Assembly (NCBI GenBank): GCA_902470695.1 | Contig: CABRHH010000022.1 | Span: 1 to 45,172, forward strand | Length of the DNA stretch: 45,172 nt | DNA from: an uncultured Collinsella sp. | Lineage (GTDB): Bacteria > Actinomycetota > Coriobacteriia > Coriobacteriales > Coriobacteriaceae | Direction of reading: 5' to 3' | In this document: piece by piece, positions 16,697 through 24,244 of the stretch | How positions within the stretch are numbered: position 1 is the first letter of the stretch | Layout of the letters: every line of letters starts with the position of its first letter | Made by a program: the position numbers and the translations under genes | The notes under the pieces: model-generated | Databases searched by the model: none | Told to the model about the DNA's origin: nothing | What the model saw: the letters and a program-made list of their open reading frames with translations, nothing else

Positions 16697-16776
16697 TTCC
16701 GGCTGTATGACCTCAACAACCGTGTCTCAGAGGCCGGATAGTAAGACTTTCTCAGTATCTGAAAGGAACACCACCA

Positions 16777-17040
16777 GTGGCAAACATCAAGTCTCAGAAG
16801 AAGCGTATCCGCACCAATGAGATCGCTCGCGTCCGCAATCGCGCGATTCGTTCCGAGCTCAAGACCGTGATCAAGCACGTTCGCGCCGCCGTCGAAGCTG
16901 GCGACAAGGCAGCAGCCGCCGCCGCTGCGACCACCGCGTACCGCAAGCTCGACAAGGCTGCCGCCAAGGGCGTTATCCACAAGAACCAGGCTGCCAACCG
17001 CAAGTCTGGCGTTCAGTCGCTGGTCAACACGCTGAACTAG
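16777..17040 (+). CDS. rpsT: 30S ribosomal protein S20
   Basis: An 87-residue, very basic protein that binds the 5' domain of 16S rRNA early in 30S assembly. The family pattern is clear: NIKSQKKRIRTNEIARVRNRAIRSELKT, an Ala-rich middle helix and the C-terminal KLDKAAAKGVIHKNQAANRKS. The GTG start follows GAAAGGA. It is a single-gene unit, with its own promoter in front and a strong terminator behind. Codon choice fits high expression. Confidence 0.97.
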   Translation: MANIKSQKKRIRTNEIARVRNRAIRSELKTVIKHVRAAVEAGDKAAAAAAATTAYRKLDKAAAKGVIHKNQAANRKSGVQSLVNTLN

Positions 17041-17068
17041 CACTTACTGCTCAATTTGAGCGATTCTT

Positions 17069-17098
17069 ACGGGTCCTGCGCAAGCGGGACCCGTTTTT
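17069..17098 (+). terminator. rpsT terminator
   Basis: ACGGGTCC (17069-17076) pairs perfectly with GGACCCGT (17086-17093), with extra pairing inside, followed by TTTTT. It is a textbook intrinsic terminator and also faces the end of the converging minus-strand pair, where it lacks a U-run. Confidence 0.9.
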
Positions 17099-17141
17099 GT
17101 ATTGAGACACGTTCGGATGGGATGGGCTCGTTGTTCGGAGG

Positions 17142-17459
17142 CTAGCTGCTCGGGCCGGGCTGGCTGCTTCGCGGGTGCGACGTCAGATGCCAGCCGCCGC
17201 AGTAGGGGCAGCGGTAGATGGACAGACCCGTTTGGCCGTGAGCGGCGCAGGCGGCGACAGCGTCCTGCGCCTCCTTGCGGGACCGGTAGCGCTGCTTGGA
17301 TTCGCACACCCGCCGCCGTTGGGCGGCTTCGACGGCCGCCCGATCGTGTTCGTTGCGTACGCGCTCCCGCTCAAAGAGGTCGCCGAAGCCCGTGGGGTCG
17401 AGCTGCTCCTCGAACGCGGCTCGCTGCTTGGCCCGCGCCGATCGCTTGTGGCTCGACAT
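17142..17459 (-). CDS. Small basic protein with C-terminal Cys/His zinc-binding-like motif, function unknown
   Basis: A 105-residue protein I do not recognise by name. The N-terminal half is charged and helical (MSSHKRSARAKQRAAFEEQL); the middle has a SKQRYRSRKEAQDAV segment; the C-terminus reads YRCPYCGGWHLTSH, a CxxC plus His pattern that could bind one zinc ion, perhaps with the Cys and His of ACAAHG upstream. Similar short proteins with a CPYCGGWHLT ending occur in actinobacteria and their phages, where they are uncharacterised. The ATG at 17459 follows GGAAGG; an open frame continues further upstream without a site. It lies 41 bases behind the dehydrogenase gene on the same strand and may be cotranscribed. 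Nucleic-acid binding is a guess from the charge pattern only. Confidence 0.75.
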   Translation of the reverse strand: MSSHKRSARAKQRAAFEEQLDPTGFGDLFERERVRNEHDRAAVEAAQRRRVCESKQRYRSRKEAQDAVAACAAHGQTGLSIYRCPYCGGWHLTSHPRSSQPGPSS

Positions 17460-17500
17460 AGGCACACCTTCCTTCGGATCGCGGGTTGCGCGGTTTGACG

Positions 17501-18598
17501 TTAGTGCTCCTCGAGCAGCGTCTGGCCGAATGCGTCGGCGGCGATGATGGCGGCGGTGAACGCTTCGGGCGAAAACGCCTGCGGGTTGCCCAGCTTCCAT
17601 TCGTTGGTCTGCTGGGCGAGCTCGACGAGCTGGGGGAGATGCGAGCGGTCCAGGTCGAGCTGGGCCAAGGTAACCGGCAGGCCCAGCTGTTTGTTGAAGC
17701 GCGCATAGCGCTCGAGTTCGGCGTCATCGCCCCGATAGGCATGTAGGACCAGCACGCCGAAGCTCACGACCTCGCCGTGCAGATGGTGCGCACCGCTGCG
17801 TGCGACACCGCAGCTGGCGTTGTAGAAGGCGTGCGCGAGCGAGGAGTTGTAGTAGAAGTCGGGCTGGTTGGTGAGGTTCGAGACGTATCCGGTGTTCACC
17901 ACGATGTCGAGGGCGATCTGCTTCACGGCCTCGCTCGCATGCCCGGCGTGGACATCGGCCAGGCCCTGCGCGCCCCATTCCATGAGCGGCTCGGTGCAGG
18001 TGTGGGCCAGGGTGAGTCCGAGCGCGGCGGTGTGGGAAAGATCCTTGCCGCTCGTGGCGTATTCGACCTCGGGCTGCTTGGAGAGCGCGTCGCCGATGCC
18101 GGCCCAGAAGTACTCGGCGGGAGCCTCGGCGATGATGGCGGGGTTGATGAAGATGTGCACCGGGGCGTCCGGGTAGGCGTATTCCTTGAAGGAGCCGTCG
18201 TCGTGGTAGATCACGGCGATGGCCGTGGCGCTCGAGCAGTTCGAGCAGATGGTGGGCACCGAGAACACGGGAAGGTCATGTTGTTTCGCCGCGGTCTTTA
18301 CGGTGTCGATGGCCTTGCCGCCGCCGATGGCGAACACGGCGTCGGCGGCAGTTTGCGTGAGCACGCCGGCGATCGCGTCGACGTTGCGCTGCGTCGAGTC
18401 GGTGCCGTAGACCACCTCGGCCTCGATGCTGATGCCCGTGTCCTCGAGCGCGGCGCGGATGCCGGGCGCCGCGGCGGCAAGGGCGCGCGCCCCGCCCGCA
18501 AGCACGATGCGCGCGGCGCGGTAGCCGGCCAAGACGGCAGGAATCGCCTCGAAGCAGTCTTCGCCGACGGTGTAGTTGCTCATCTGGATAGTTCGCAT
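17501..18598 (-). CDS. Iron-containing alcohol dehydrogenase family protein (glycerol dehydrogenase-like)
   Basis: A 365-residue NAD-dependent, metal-dependent polyol or alcohol dehydrogenase of the GldA branch. FAIGGGKAIDTVKTAA is the nucleotide-binding segment. VPTICSNCSSATAIAVIY follows in the usual place. The metal ligands are present: Asp in GIGDALSK, His in SLAHAFYN and His in HHLHGEVVSFG. Glycerol dehydrogenases oxidise glycerol to dihydroxyacetone, but members also act on other diols, sugar phosphates or lactaldehyde, so the substrate is open. The ATG at 18598 is preceded by GAGGAGG. It is transcribed away from ileS. A -10-like TACAAT (18638-18633, minus strand) lies about 35 bases upstream without a clear -35. 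Confidence 0.85.
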   Translation of the reverse strand: MRTIQMSNYTVGEDCFEAIPAVLAGYRAARIVLAGGARALAAAAPGIRAALEDTGISIEAEVVYGTDSTQRNVDAIAGVLTQTAADAVFAIGGGKAIDTVKTAAKQHDLPVFSVPTICSNCSSATAIAVIYHDDGSFKEYAYPDAPVHIFINPAIIAEAPAEYFWAGIGDALSKQPEVEYATSGKDLSHTAALGLTLAHTCTEPLMEWGAQGLADVHAGHASEAVKQIALDIVVNTGYVSNLTNQPDFYYNSSLAHAFYNASCGVARSGAHHLHGEVVSFGVLVLHAYRGDDAELERYARFNKQLGLPVTLAQLDLDRSHLPQLVELAQQTNEWKLGNPQAFSPEAFTAAIIAADAFGQTLLEEH

Positions 18599-18886
18599 GG
18601 TGCCTCCTCGCGCGCAGTGTAGATAGTCCCACATTGTATCGTGAGCCCCGAGGGACGCCGCTTGGATCGGCTTTTGTATACGCTTCGGTAACATTGCTAG
18701 CTGTCGGGCGGGGAGCATCACGTGGCCCTTTGGAGCCGTGATCTCGCGCGACGGCCGGGATGCGATCCGAGGCTGGGAGCCTGCGGTCGGGGTTGGCCGT
18801 GCGGAAAGGTCGGGAGCCGGTGGGAGCATGTGGAGTGTGTGGCCGCCGGCATCGTTCGCAACGTCGCGCCGCGTTCCCCATGACCG
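18599..18886. other. divergent intergenic region between the dehydrogenase gene and the ileS leader
   Basis: No supported gene in these 288 bases. On the minus strand a -10-like TACAAT (18638-18633) may drive the dehydrogenase. I saw no clear operator. Confidence 0.4.
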
Positions 18887-18895
18887 TGCTATCAT
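18887..18895 (+). promoter_or_regulatory. extended -10 promoter of the ileS leader
   Basis: TG, one base, then TATCAT (18890-18895) forms an extended -10 element. No good -35 lies 16-18 bases before it. Transcription would start near 18902, just before stem I of the T-box. Confidence 0.55.
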
Positions 18896-18913
18896 GCTGG
18901 ACACAGGCGTTGA

Positions 18914-19285
18914 AGGGGACGAGTAAATCGGACCTGCACGGTACAGAGAGCCCGGGATGCTGCGATCCGGGTGCGTGCGGCCCATTGAATATCACCCCGG
19001 AGCCGCGGTCCGAACAGCTGTTTGGGTGGGCTTGTGGCGTTTCGTATGAAGCGGGCGTGCGCGCTTTGAGGGCGCCGCGGCCGCGGAAAACGAAACGACC
19101 CCGTCCCCAGATTGCAGCTCAGTAGATGCCGCCGGGATGGCCGTCGTGACAGGCCAGCCGAGTACGAGGGGAGTGCGCAGGCACGAACCTTTGAGCTGGG
19201 TGGTAGAGCGAAACGCACGCGCAGGCCAGCTTCCTGCGCATTCATCGAGCGCTTCGTCCCAGCTTGCAGGGACGGGCGCTTTTTT
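18914..19285 (+). promoter_or_regulatory. ileS T-box riboswitch (isoleucine tRNA-sensing, transcriptional type)
   Basis: The stem I base pairs CGGACC (18929-18934) with GGTCCG (19007-19012). AGTAA (18922-18926) and AGAGAGC (from 18945) are the conserved stem I motifs. The specifier loop offers ATC (18991-18993), an isoleucine codon. A further helix pairs CGTTTCGT (19038-19045) with ACGAAACG (19090-19097). The antiterminator pairs GAGCTGGG (19193-19200) with CCCAGCTT (19258-19265), then a 7-base bulge TGGTAGA (19201-19207) whose TGGT matches the ACCA end of tRNA-Ile, then GCGAA (19208-19212) with TTCGT (19253-19257). The same bases 19248-19260 form the terminator, so uncharged tRNA-Ile should switch ileS on. 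Confidence 0.9.
19248..19285 (+). terminator. T-box-controlled terminator of the ileS leader
   Basis: AGCGC (19248-19252) and CGTCCC (19255-19260) pair with GGGACG (19269-19274) and GCGCT (19276-19280), followed by six T. The left arm is the same segment that closes the T-box antiterminator, so the two folds exclude each other. Confidence 0.88.
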
Positions 19286-19363
19286 CATGTCGGAGGAGGC
19301 CTGCGGCCGTGTGCGGTCGCGCGGCCGAGCACCGAGGGCGCCCACAACGAGAAGGGGGTATTC

Positions 19364-22168
19364 GTGGCAAACGAGTACAAGCAGACCATGAACCTGCCCA
19401 AGACCAAGTTCCCCATGCGGGCGGCCTTGGCGCAGCGCGAGCCGGAGCGCCTGAAGCGCTGGCAGCAGAACCGCGTGTACGAGCTCATGCTCAAGAAAAA
19501 CGAGGGGCACGAGAAGTTCGTGCTCCACGACGGCCCTCCGTATGCTAACGGTCCCATCCATCTGGGCCACGCGATGAACAAGATCGCCAAGGACATGATC
19601 AACCGCTATAAGGCGATGCAGGGCTTCGAGACCCCGTACGTGCCCGGTTGGGACTGTCACGGGCAGCCCATCGAGCACAAGGTCGAGACCAAGCTCGGTA
19701 CCGAGAAGTTCAACAGCACGCCGACGGCCGAGATCCGCCAGCTATGCAACCAGTTCGCCGTCGAGAACATCGACCTGCAGCGCGAGGGCTTCAAGCGCCT
19801 GGGCGTCCTGGGCGACTGGGACAACCCCTACCTCACGCTCTATCATCAGCACGACGCCGCCGACATCGAGGTCTTCAAGGCGATGTTCGACGCCGGCATG
19901 ATCTACCGCGGCCACAAGCCGGTCCACTGGTGCAAGCATTGCCACACCGCGCTCGCCGAGGCCGAGATCGAGTATGCCGACGAGACGAGCCCGTCCATCT
20001 ACGTGCGCTTCGAGCTGACCTCCAAGCCCGCCGGCCTGGAGTCCTTCGACGGCCCGGTCGACTTCGTGATCTGGACCACCACGCCCTGGACCATCCCGTC
20101 CGACCAGGCTGTGTCGCTCAAGCCCGAGGCGATCTATACCGCCATCGAGCACGACGGTCGCGCCGAGATCATGCTCAAGGACCTCGCCGAGAAGGTCTGC
20201 GGCATCGCCGGCTGGGACGTCACGCCCGTTATGGTGGATGGCAAGCCCTACGAGGTGCCCGCCGAGGCTCTCGACCACCTGCGCTACAAGCAGCCCGTGT
20301 TCGACGGCGTCGAGGGTGTTGCCCTGCTCGCCGACTACGTGGGCACCGAGGACGGTACCGGTATCGTCCACAACTCGCCCGGCCACGGCGTGGACGACTA
20401 CTACGTCTGCATGAAGGAGGGCATGGAGATCTGCATGCCCGTCGACGACGACGGCCGTTTCTACACCGGCGAGGGCTTCGGCTGCGGCGGTCCGTTCTCC
20501 GGCATGGATACCGACGAGGCCAACCCGCACATCATTCAGTTCCTGCGCGATCGCGGCATGCTCGTGGCCGAGGTCAAGATCACCCACAGCTACCCGCACT
20601 GCTGGCGCTGCAAGCACCCGGTGCTGTTCCGCGCCACCGACCAGTGGTTCGTCTCCATGGACAAGACCGGCCTGCGCGAGGCGGCGCTCGACCAGGTGCG
20701 CAACCACGTGGCCTGGTATCCTGAGCACGCCGTCAACCGCATCGGTGCCATGGTCGAGCAGCGCCCCGACTGGTGCATCTCGCGCCAGCGCAACTGGGGT
20801 GTGCCGATCCCGTCGTTCACCTGCGCCGATTGCGGCGAGAAGGTCATGAATGACGACACCCTCGACGCCGTCATCGCGCTGTTCCACGAGAAGGGCTCCG
20901 ACGCCTGGTTCACCGATGCGCCCGAGAGCTATCTGGGCGACGCCTGCGTGTGCCCCGCGTGCGGCGGCCATCACCTCAAGGCCGACCGCGACATCCTCGA
21001 TGTGTGGTGGGACTCCGGCGTGTCCTGGAAGGCCGTGTGCGAGCACCGCGAGGAACTCACATACCCGGCCGACGTGTACCTTGAGGGTTCCGACCAGCAT
21101 CGCGGGTGGTTCCAGTCGTCGCTGCTCACAAGCGTGGGCGCCAACGGCGTGGCTCCGTACAAAGCGGTCATCTCCCAGGGCTTCACGCTCGACGGCCAGG
21201 GCCGCAAGATGTCCAAATCGCTCGGCAACGTGATCGATCCCAACAAGATCTGCGACGAGATGGGCGCCGACATCGTCCGCCTGTGGGTGGCCTCCGTGGA
21301 CACCTCCACCGATGTCGCCTGCGACCACGAAATACTCGCCCGCACCTCCGATGCGTACCGCCGTTTCCGCAACACGCTGCGGTTCTTGCTGTCTGTGCTC
21401 GAGGGTCAGTTCGAGCCTGAAACCGACGGCGTGGCGTTCGACGAGCTCATGCCGCTCGACAAGCTCATGCTCGCGCGCCTCACCCAGGTGCAGGCCGAGG
21501 TGGATGCGGCGTATGCGGGCTACGAGTTCAACCGCGCGTATCGCACGCTCTACGACTTCGTGGTCACCGAGCTCTCCAACGTCTATCTCGACGCGCTGAA
21601 GGACCGCCTGTACTGCGAGAAGCCCGGCAGCCTTGAGATGCGCAGCGCCCAGACCGTCGTGGCCGAGCTGCTCTCCATGCTTATGCGCGACCTGCAGCCG
21701 ATCCTCGCCTACACGGTGGACGAGGCCATGGAGTTCGCACCCGCCGGCTGCCGCGACAACCAGCAGTACGCGGCGCTGCTCGACTGGTATACGAGCCCCA
21801 TCACGCTTGAGGCGGCCAACGAGTTCGCCGGCGTGCTGGAGGCCTCGCTTGAGCTGCGCGGCGTGGTCACCAAGGCCATCGAGGAGGCCCGTGCGGCGGG
21901 CACCTTCACCAAGAGCCAGCAAGTTCGCGTGAAGGCCACCGCGCCCGCCGAGGCATACGCGCTGCTCATGGGCGACAAAGCCGTCGACTTGGCTGAGTTC
22001 TACATCGTCTCTGAAGTTGAGCTCGTACCGGGCGACGCGTTCACGGCCGAGGTCGAGGCGGCGCACGGCGAGGCCTGCGACCGCTGCTGGAACTTCCGCG
22101 AGAGCACGGGTGTCCATGGCGAGCACGCGCACATCTGCGACCGCTGCGCGGCGGCGCTGGACGCGTAG
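19364..22168 (+). CDS. ileS: Isoleucyl-tRNA synthetase
   Basis: A 934-residue class I synthetase that charges tRNA-Ile. The ATP-binding HIGH motif appears as PIHLGHAMNK near residue 65, and KMSKS as GRKMSKSLGN near residue 615. The editing (CP1) domain lies between, with the WTTTPWTIPSDQ segment that hydrolyses Val-tRNA-Ile. The C-terminus has a zinc finger, CDRCWNFRE and CDRC. The open frame extends upstream into the leader, but GTG 19364 follows AGAAGGGGG and the protein starts with a normal KTKFPMR segment. The T-box leader controls it. The zinc-bearing C-terminus and length suggest the bacterial type that is sensitive to mupirocin, an inference from family knowledge. Confidence 0.97.
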   Translation: MANEYKQTMNLPKTKFPMRAALAQREPERLKRWQQNRVYELMLKKNEGHEKFVLHDGPPYANGPIHLGHAMNKIAKDMINRYKAMQGFETPYVPGWDCHGQPIEHKVETKLGTEKFNSTPTAEIRQLCNQFAVENIDLQREGFKRLGVLGDWDNPYLTLYHQHDAADIEVFKAMFDAGMIYRGHKPVHWCKHCHTALAEAEIEYADETSPSIYVRFELTSKPAGLESFDGPVDFVIWTTTPWTIPSDQAVSLKPEAIYTAIEHDGRAEIMLKDLAEKVCGIAGWDVTPVMVDGKPYEVPAEALDHLRYKQPVFDGVEGVALLADYVGTEDGTGIVHNSPGHGVDDYYVCMKEGMEICMPVDDDGRFYTGEGFGCGGPFSGMDTDEANPHIIQFLRDRGMLVAEVKITHSYPHCWRCKHPVLFRATDQWFVSMDKTGLREAALDQVRNHVAWYPEHAVNRIGAMVEQRPDWCISRQRNWGVPIPSFTCADCGEKVMNDDTLDAVIALFHEKGSDAWFTDAPESYLGDACVCPACGGHHLKADRDILDVWWDSGVSWKAVCEHREELTYPADVYLEGSDQHRGWFQSSLLTSVGANGVAPYKAVISQGFTLDGQGRKMSKSLGNVIDPNKICDEMGADIVRLWVASVDTSTDVACDHEILARTSDAYRRFRNTLRFLLSVLEGQFEPETDGVAFDELMPLDKLMLARLTQVQAEVDAAYAGYEFNRAYRTLYDFVVTELSNVYLDALKDRLYCEKPGSLEMRSAQTVVAELLSMLMRDLQPILAYTVDEAMEFAPAGCRDNQQYAALLDWYTSPITLEAANEFAGVLEASLELRGVVTKAIEEARAAGTFTKSQQVRVKATAPAEAYALLMGDKAVDLAEFYIVSEVELVPGDAFTAEVEAAHGEACDRCWNFRESTGVHGEHAHICDRCAAALDA

Positions 22169-22196
22169 GGCTTGCCCATCGGACGTCGTCGCGTGG

Positions 22197-22260
22197 AGGC
22201 GGCGGGCGTTCCCTCGGGCGTGGCTTCGCACAACGCCCTCCGGAGCGCCCGTCGCCTTTT
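22197..22260 (+). terminator. strong terminator after ileS
   Basis: A 16-bp stem with two G-T pairs joins 22197-22212 and 22242-22257, enclosing an inner 6-bp stem (GGGCGT against ACGCCC), followed by TTTT. It should end most ileS transcripts before lspA. Confidence 0.85.
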
Positions 22261-22347
22261 GAGGTTATCCGGTGCAGACACCCATAGATGTTGCGCCGTT
22301 TGTTCAAACTGGGGCGTAGCTCTGAGAAGATGAGTGGCGTTTCGGAG

Positions 22348-22404
22348 GTGCCGGCGTTTTCACGGGGTGTTTCGCGAAGCCACGCCCCGTGAAAGCGCCG
22401 GCAC
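22348..22404. repeat. 20-bp inverted repeat upstream of lspA
   Basis: GTGCCGGCGTTTTCACGGGG (22348-22367) is matched by 22385-22404 on the other strand with one G-T pair only. The 17-base loop holds the palindrome TTCGCGAA. No U-run follows. It lies 38 bases before the lspA start and 87 bases after the ileS terminator. It may be a dispersed repeat, a protein-binding site or an mRNA 5' stem. Confidence 0.7.
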
Positions 22405-22442
22405 CCCTCGATGACACCGCGTTCAGGTAGACGGGAGTTGCT

Positions 22443-23138
22443 GTGGAGCAGGGCAGGTCAGAGCATACGAAGCGAGGCGGGGCGCTTGAGCCGTCGCTGG
22501 TGTGGCGCGTCTGCGTGGGGCTCGTCGCGGCGGTGACGCTGTATGCGCTCGACCGCGTCACCAAGGCGTTCATCATGAACACGATCATGGCGACCGGGGA
22601 GAGCGTCGGCGTGCTGCCGGGCATCGTGAGCTTCCGCTTCGTGGCGAACACCGGAGCGGCGTTCAGCCTCGGCGAGGGGATGGGTGTTGCCTTCGCCTTG
22701 CTGGCGGCCGCCGTCGTGGTGGCGATTGCGGTCTATGTGGTCCGGACGCCGCAGGTCTCCCGCATCGAGGTCCTGGGTTTGGGCCTGGTGGCGGGAGGCG
22801 CGGTGGGCAATGCGCTCGATCGGGTCGTGTTGGGCTACGTGGTCGACTTCATCGCCACCGACTTCATCGATTTCCCGGTGTTCAACGTGGCCGATATCGG
22901 CATCTGCGTCGGCGTGATGCTCGCGTTTATCGGGTTCATGTTCCTCTCGCCGGCAGCGAAGGTGGATGCGACCGCCGAGCTGAACGCCCGCGATGAGCGT
23001 GCAGCCGCCCGTCGCGCCCGGCGACGCGCAGGCCGTGCGCGCGCGTGGCGTGAGCGCTCCGGCTCGTCTGTGGCGCCCGACGCCCGTGATGCGGACGTTC
23101 GGGCCGACCGGGATGCATCGAAGCGAGGCGATGCGTGA
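22443..23138 (+). CDS. lspA: Lipoprotein signal peptidase (signal peptidase II) with a long basic tail
   Basis: A 231-residue inner-membrane aspartyl protease that cuts signal peptides from prolipoproteins. Four transmembrane segments (about 22-40, 65-100, 107-125 and 150-170) surround the two catalytic aspartates, D126 in VGNALDRV and D151 in FNVADIGI. ANTGAAFSL is the conserved N-terminal motif. The family is usually 150-170 residues; here a further 60 residues, rich in Arg and Ala (RRARRRAGRARAWRERS), follow the last membrane segment on the cytoplasmic side. The GTG start has GGGAG upstream. Its end overlaps the region where the RluD-like gene begins, so the two are coupled. Confidence 0.93.
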   Translation: MEQGRSEHTKRGGALEPSLVWRVCVGLVAAVTLYALDRVTKAFIMNTIMATGESVGVLPGIVSFRFVANTGAAFSLGEGMGVAFALLAAAVVVAIAVYVVRTPQVSRIEVLGLGLVAGGAVGNALDRVVLGYVVDFIATDFIDFPVFNVADIGICVGVMLAFIGFMFLSPAAKVDATAELNARDERAAARRARRRAGRARAWRERSGSSVAPDARDADVRADRDASKRGDA

Positions 23139-23139
23139 T

Positions 23140-24156
23140 ATGGCGGCCGACTTGAATCTCCTCGTCGATGAGAGCTCGGCGGGGGAGCGTCTCGATTCCT
23201 ACCTGGGCGCGCAGCCCTCCTGTCCGTCTCGCTCCGCGTGCGCCAACCTTATCGAGGCGGGCGCGGTTGCGGTGAACGGCGAAGTCTGCCTGTCGAAAAA
23301 GCAGGCGGTCGCCGCCGGCGATCGCATATCGCTCGAGCTGCCCGAGCCCGTCGAGGCCGGCCCTGTGGTGCCCCAGGCGATTCCGCTCGACATCCGCTAT
23401 GAGGATGATTACCTGCTGGTGCTCTCCAAGCAGCGCGGCCTGGTGTGCCATCCGGCGCATGGGCACGTGGACGGGACGCTTGCCAACGCGCTCGTGTACC
23501 ACTGCGGGATCGACCATCTGGGCACCGTGCAGGGCGAGGACCGCCCGGGGATCGTGCACCGCCTGGACCGGGACACCTCCGGCCTCATGCTCGCCGCGAA
23601 AGACGACGACACCCAGCGCGCGCTGCAGAACCTCATCCGCACCCGGACCCTCGATCGGCGCTATATCGCCCTGGTGCAGGGCCATATCGCCATGGATGAG
23701 GGCACGATCAGCACCGGCATCGCCCGCTCCACGCGTGACCGCGTGAAAATGGCCGTCTCCGACGATCCGTTCGCCCGTCAGGCCATCACAACGTTCAGGG
23801 TCCTCGAGCGCTTCGAGGCGACGCGTGCCGACGAAGGCTACACGCTGGTCGAATGCCATCTGTATACCGGGCGTACCCATCAGATCCGCGTGCATATGCG
23901 TCATATCGCGCACCCGCTCGTGGGCGACCCGCTCTACGGCCGAGGCAGCGCGCGGGCGAACCTCGAGCTCGACCGTCAGTTCCTGCATTCCTGGCATGTG
24001 GCCTTCGAGCATCCGGTGACCGGTGAGCCGATCGTCTGCGCCGATGAGCTGCCCTGGGATTTGGCCGCCGCGCTCGAGGAGCTTGCCGACCGCTCACTCG
24101 GCCGGACGGCGGCCGGAAGCGAGATCGTGCCCCGGCTCGGGCTTTTGGACGCATAG
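23140..24156 (+). CDS. RluA/RluD family ribosomal large subunit pseudouridine synthase
   Basis: A 338-residue RNA-modifying enzyme that turns uridine to pseudouridine, probably in 23S rRNA. The N-terminus has an S4-like RNA-binding domain (GERLDSYLG to GAVAVNGEV). The catalytic motif is HRLDRDTSGLML at 140-151 with the catalytic Asp144. GRTHQIRVHM is the second signature. In-frame ATGs lie at 23131 and 23140; I prefer 23140 because GCGAGG at 23123-23128 is 11 bases away, whereas 23131 would be two bases away. The lspA-rluD pairing is widespread in Gram-positives. Whether it acts like RluD or on other sites cannot be told from sequence alone. Confidence 0.92.
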   Translation: MAADLNLLVDESSAGERLDSYLGAQPSCPSRSACANLIEAGAVAVNGEVCLSKKQAVAAGDRISLELPEPVEAGPVVPQAIPLDIRYEDDYLLVLSKQRGLVCHPAHGHVDGTLANALVYHCGIDHLGTVQGEDRPGIVHRLDRDTSGLMLAAKDDDTQRALQNLIRTRTLDRRYIALVQGHIAMDEGTISTGIARSTRDRVKMAVSDDPFARQAITTFRVLERFEATRADEGYTLVECHLYTGRTHQIRVHMRHIAHPLVGDPLYGRGSARANLELDRQFLHSWHVAFEHPVTGEPIVCADELPWDLAAALEELADRSLGRTAAGSEIVPRLGLLDA

Positions 24157-24244
24157 CGCTCTGCTGGCACAGTTGAAGATTGCGTGCCGTCCGTGCGCGT
24201 ATCGTACACTTATCAACACTGCACATCACGTTCAGGGGGCTGCC

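Noticed and set aside
17102..17461. Plus-strand frame opposite the small Cys/His protein gene
   Set aside because: The minus-strand frame has a ribosome binding site and a conserved-looking CPYCGGWHLTSH motif; the plus frame has neither.
19742..22231. 829-codon minus-strand open frame
   Set aside because: It mirrors ileS in a GC-rich region, with low-complexity His/Gly/Val/Leu-rich translation and no start signal. ileS itself is certain.
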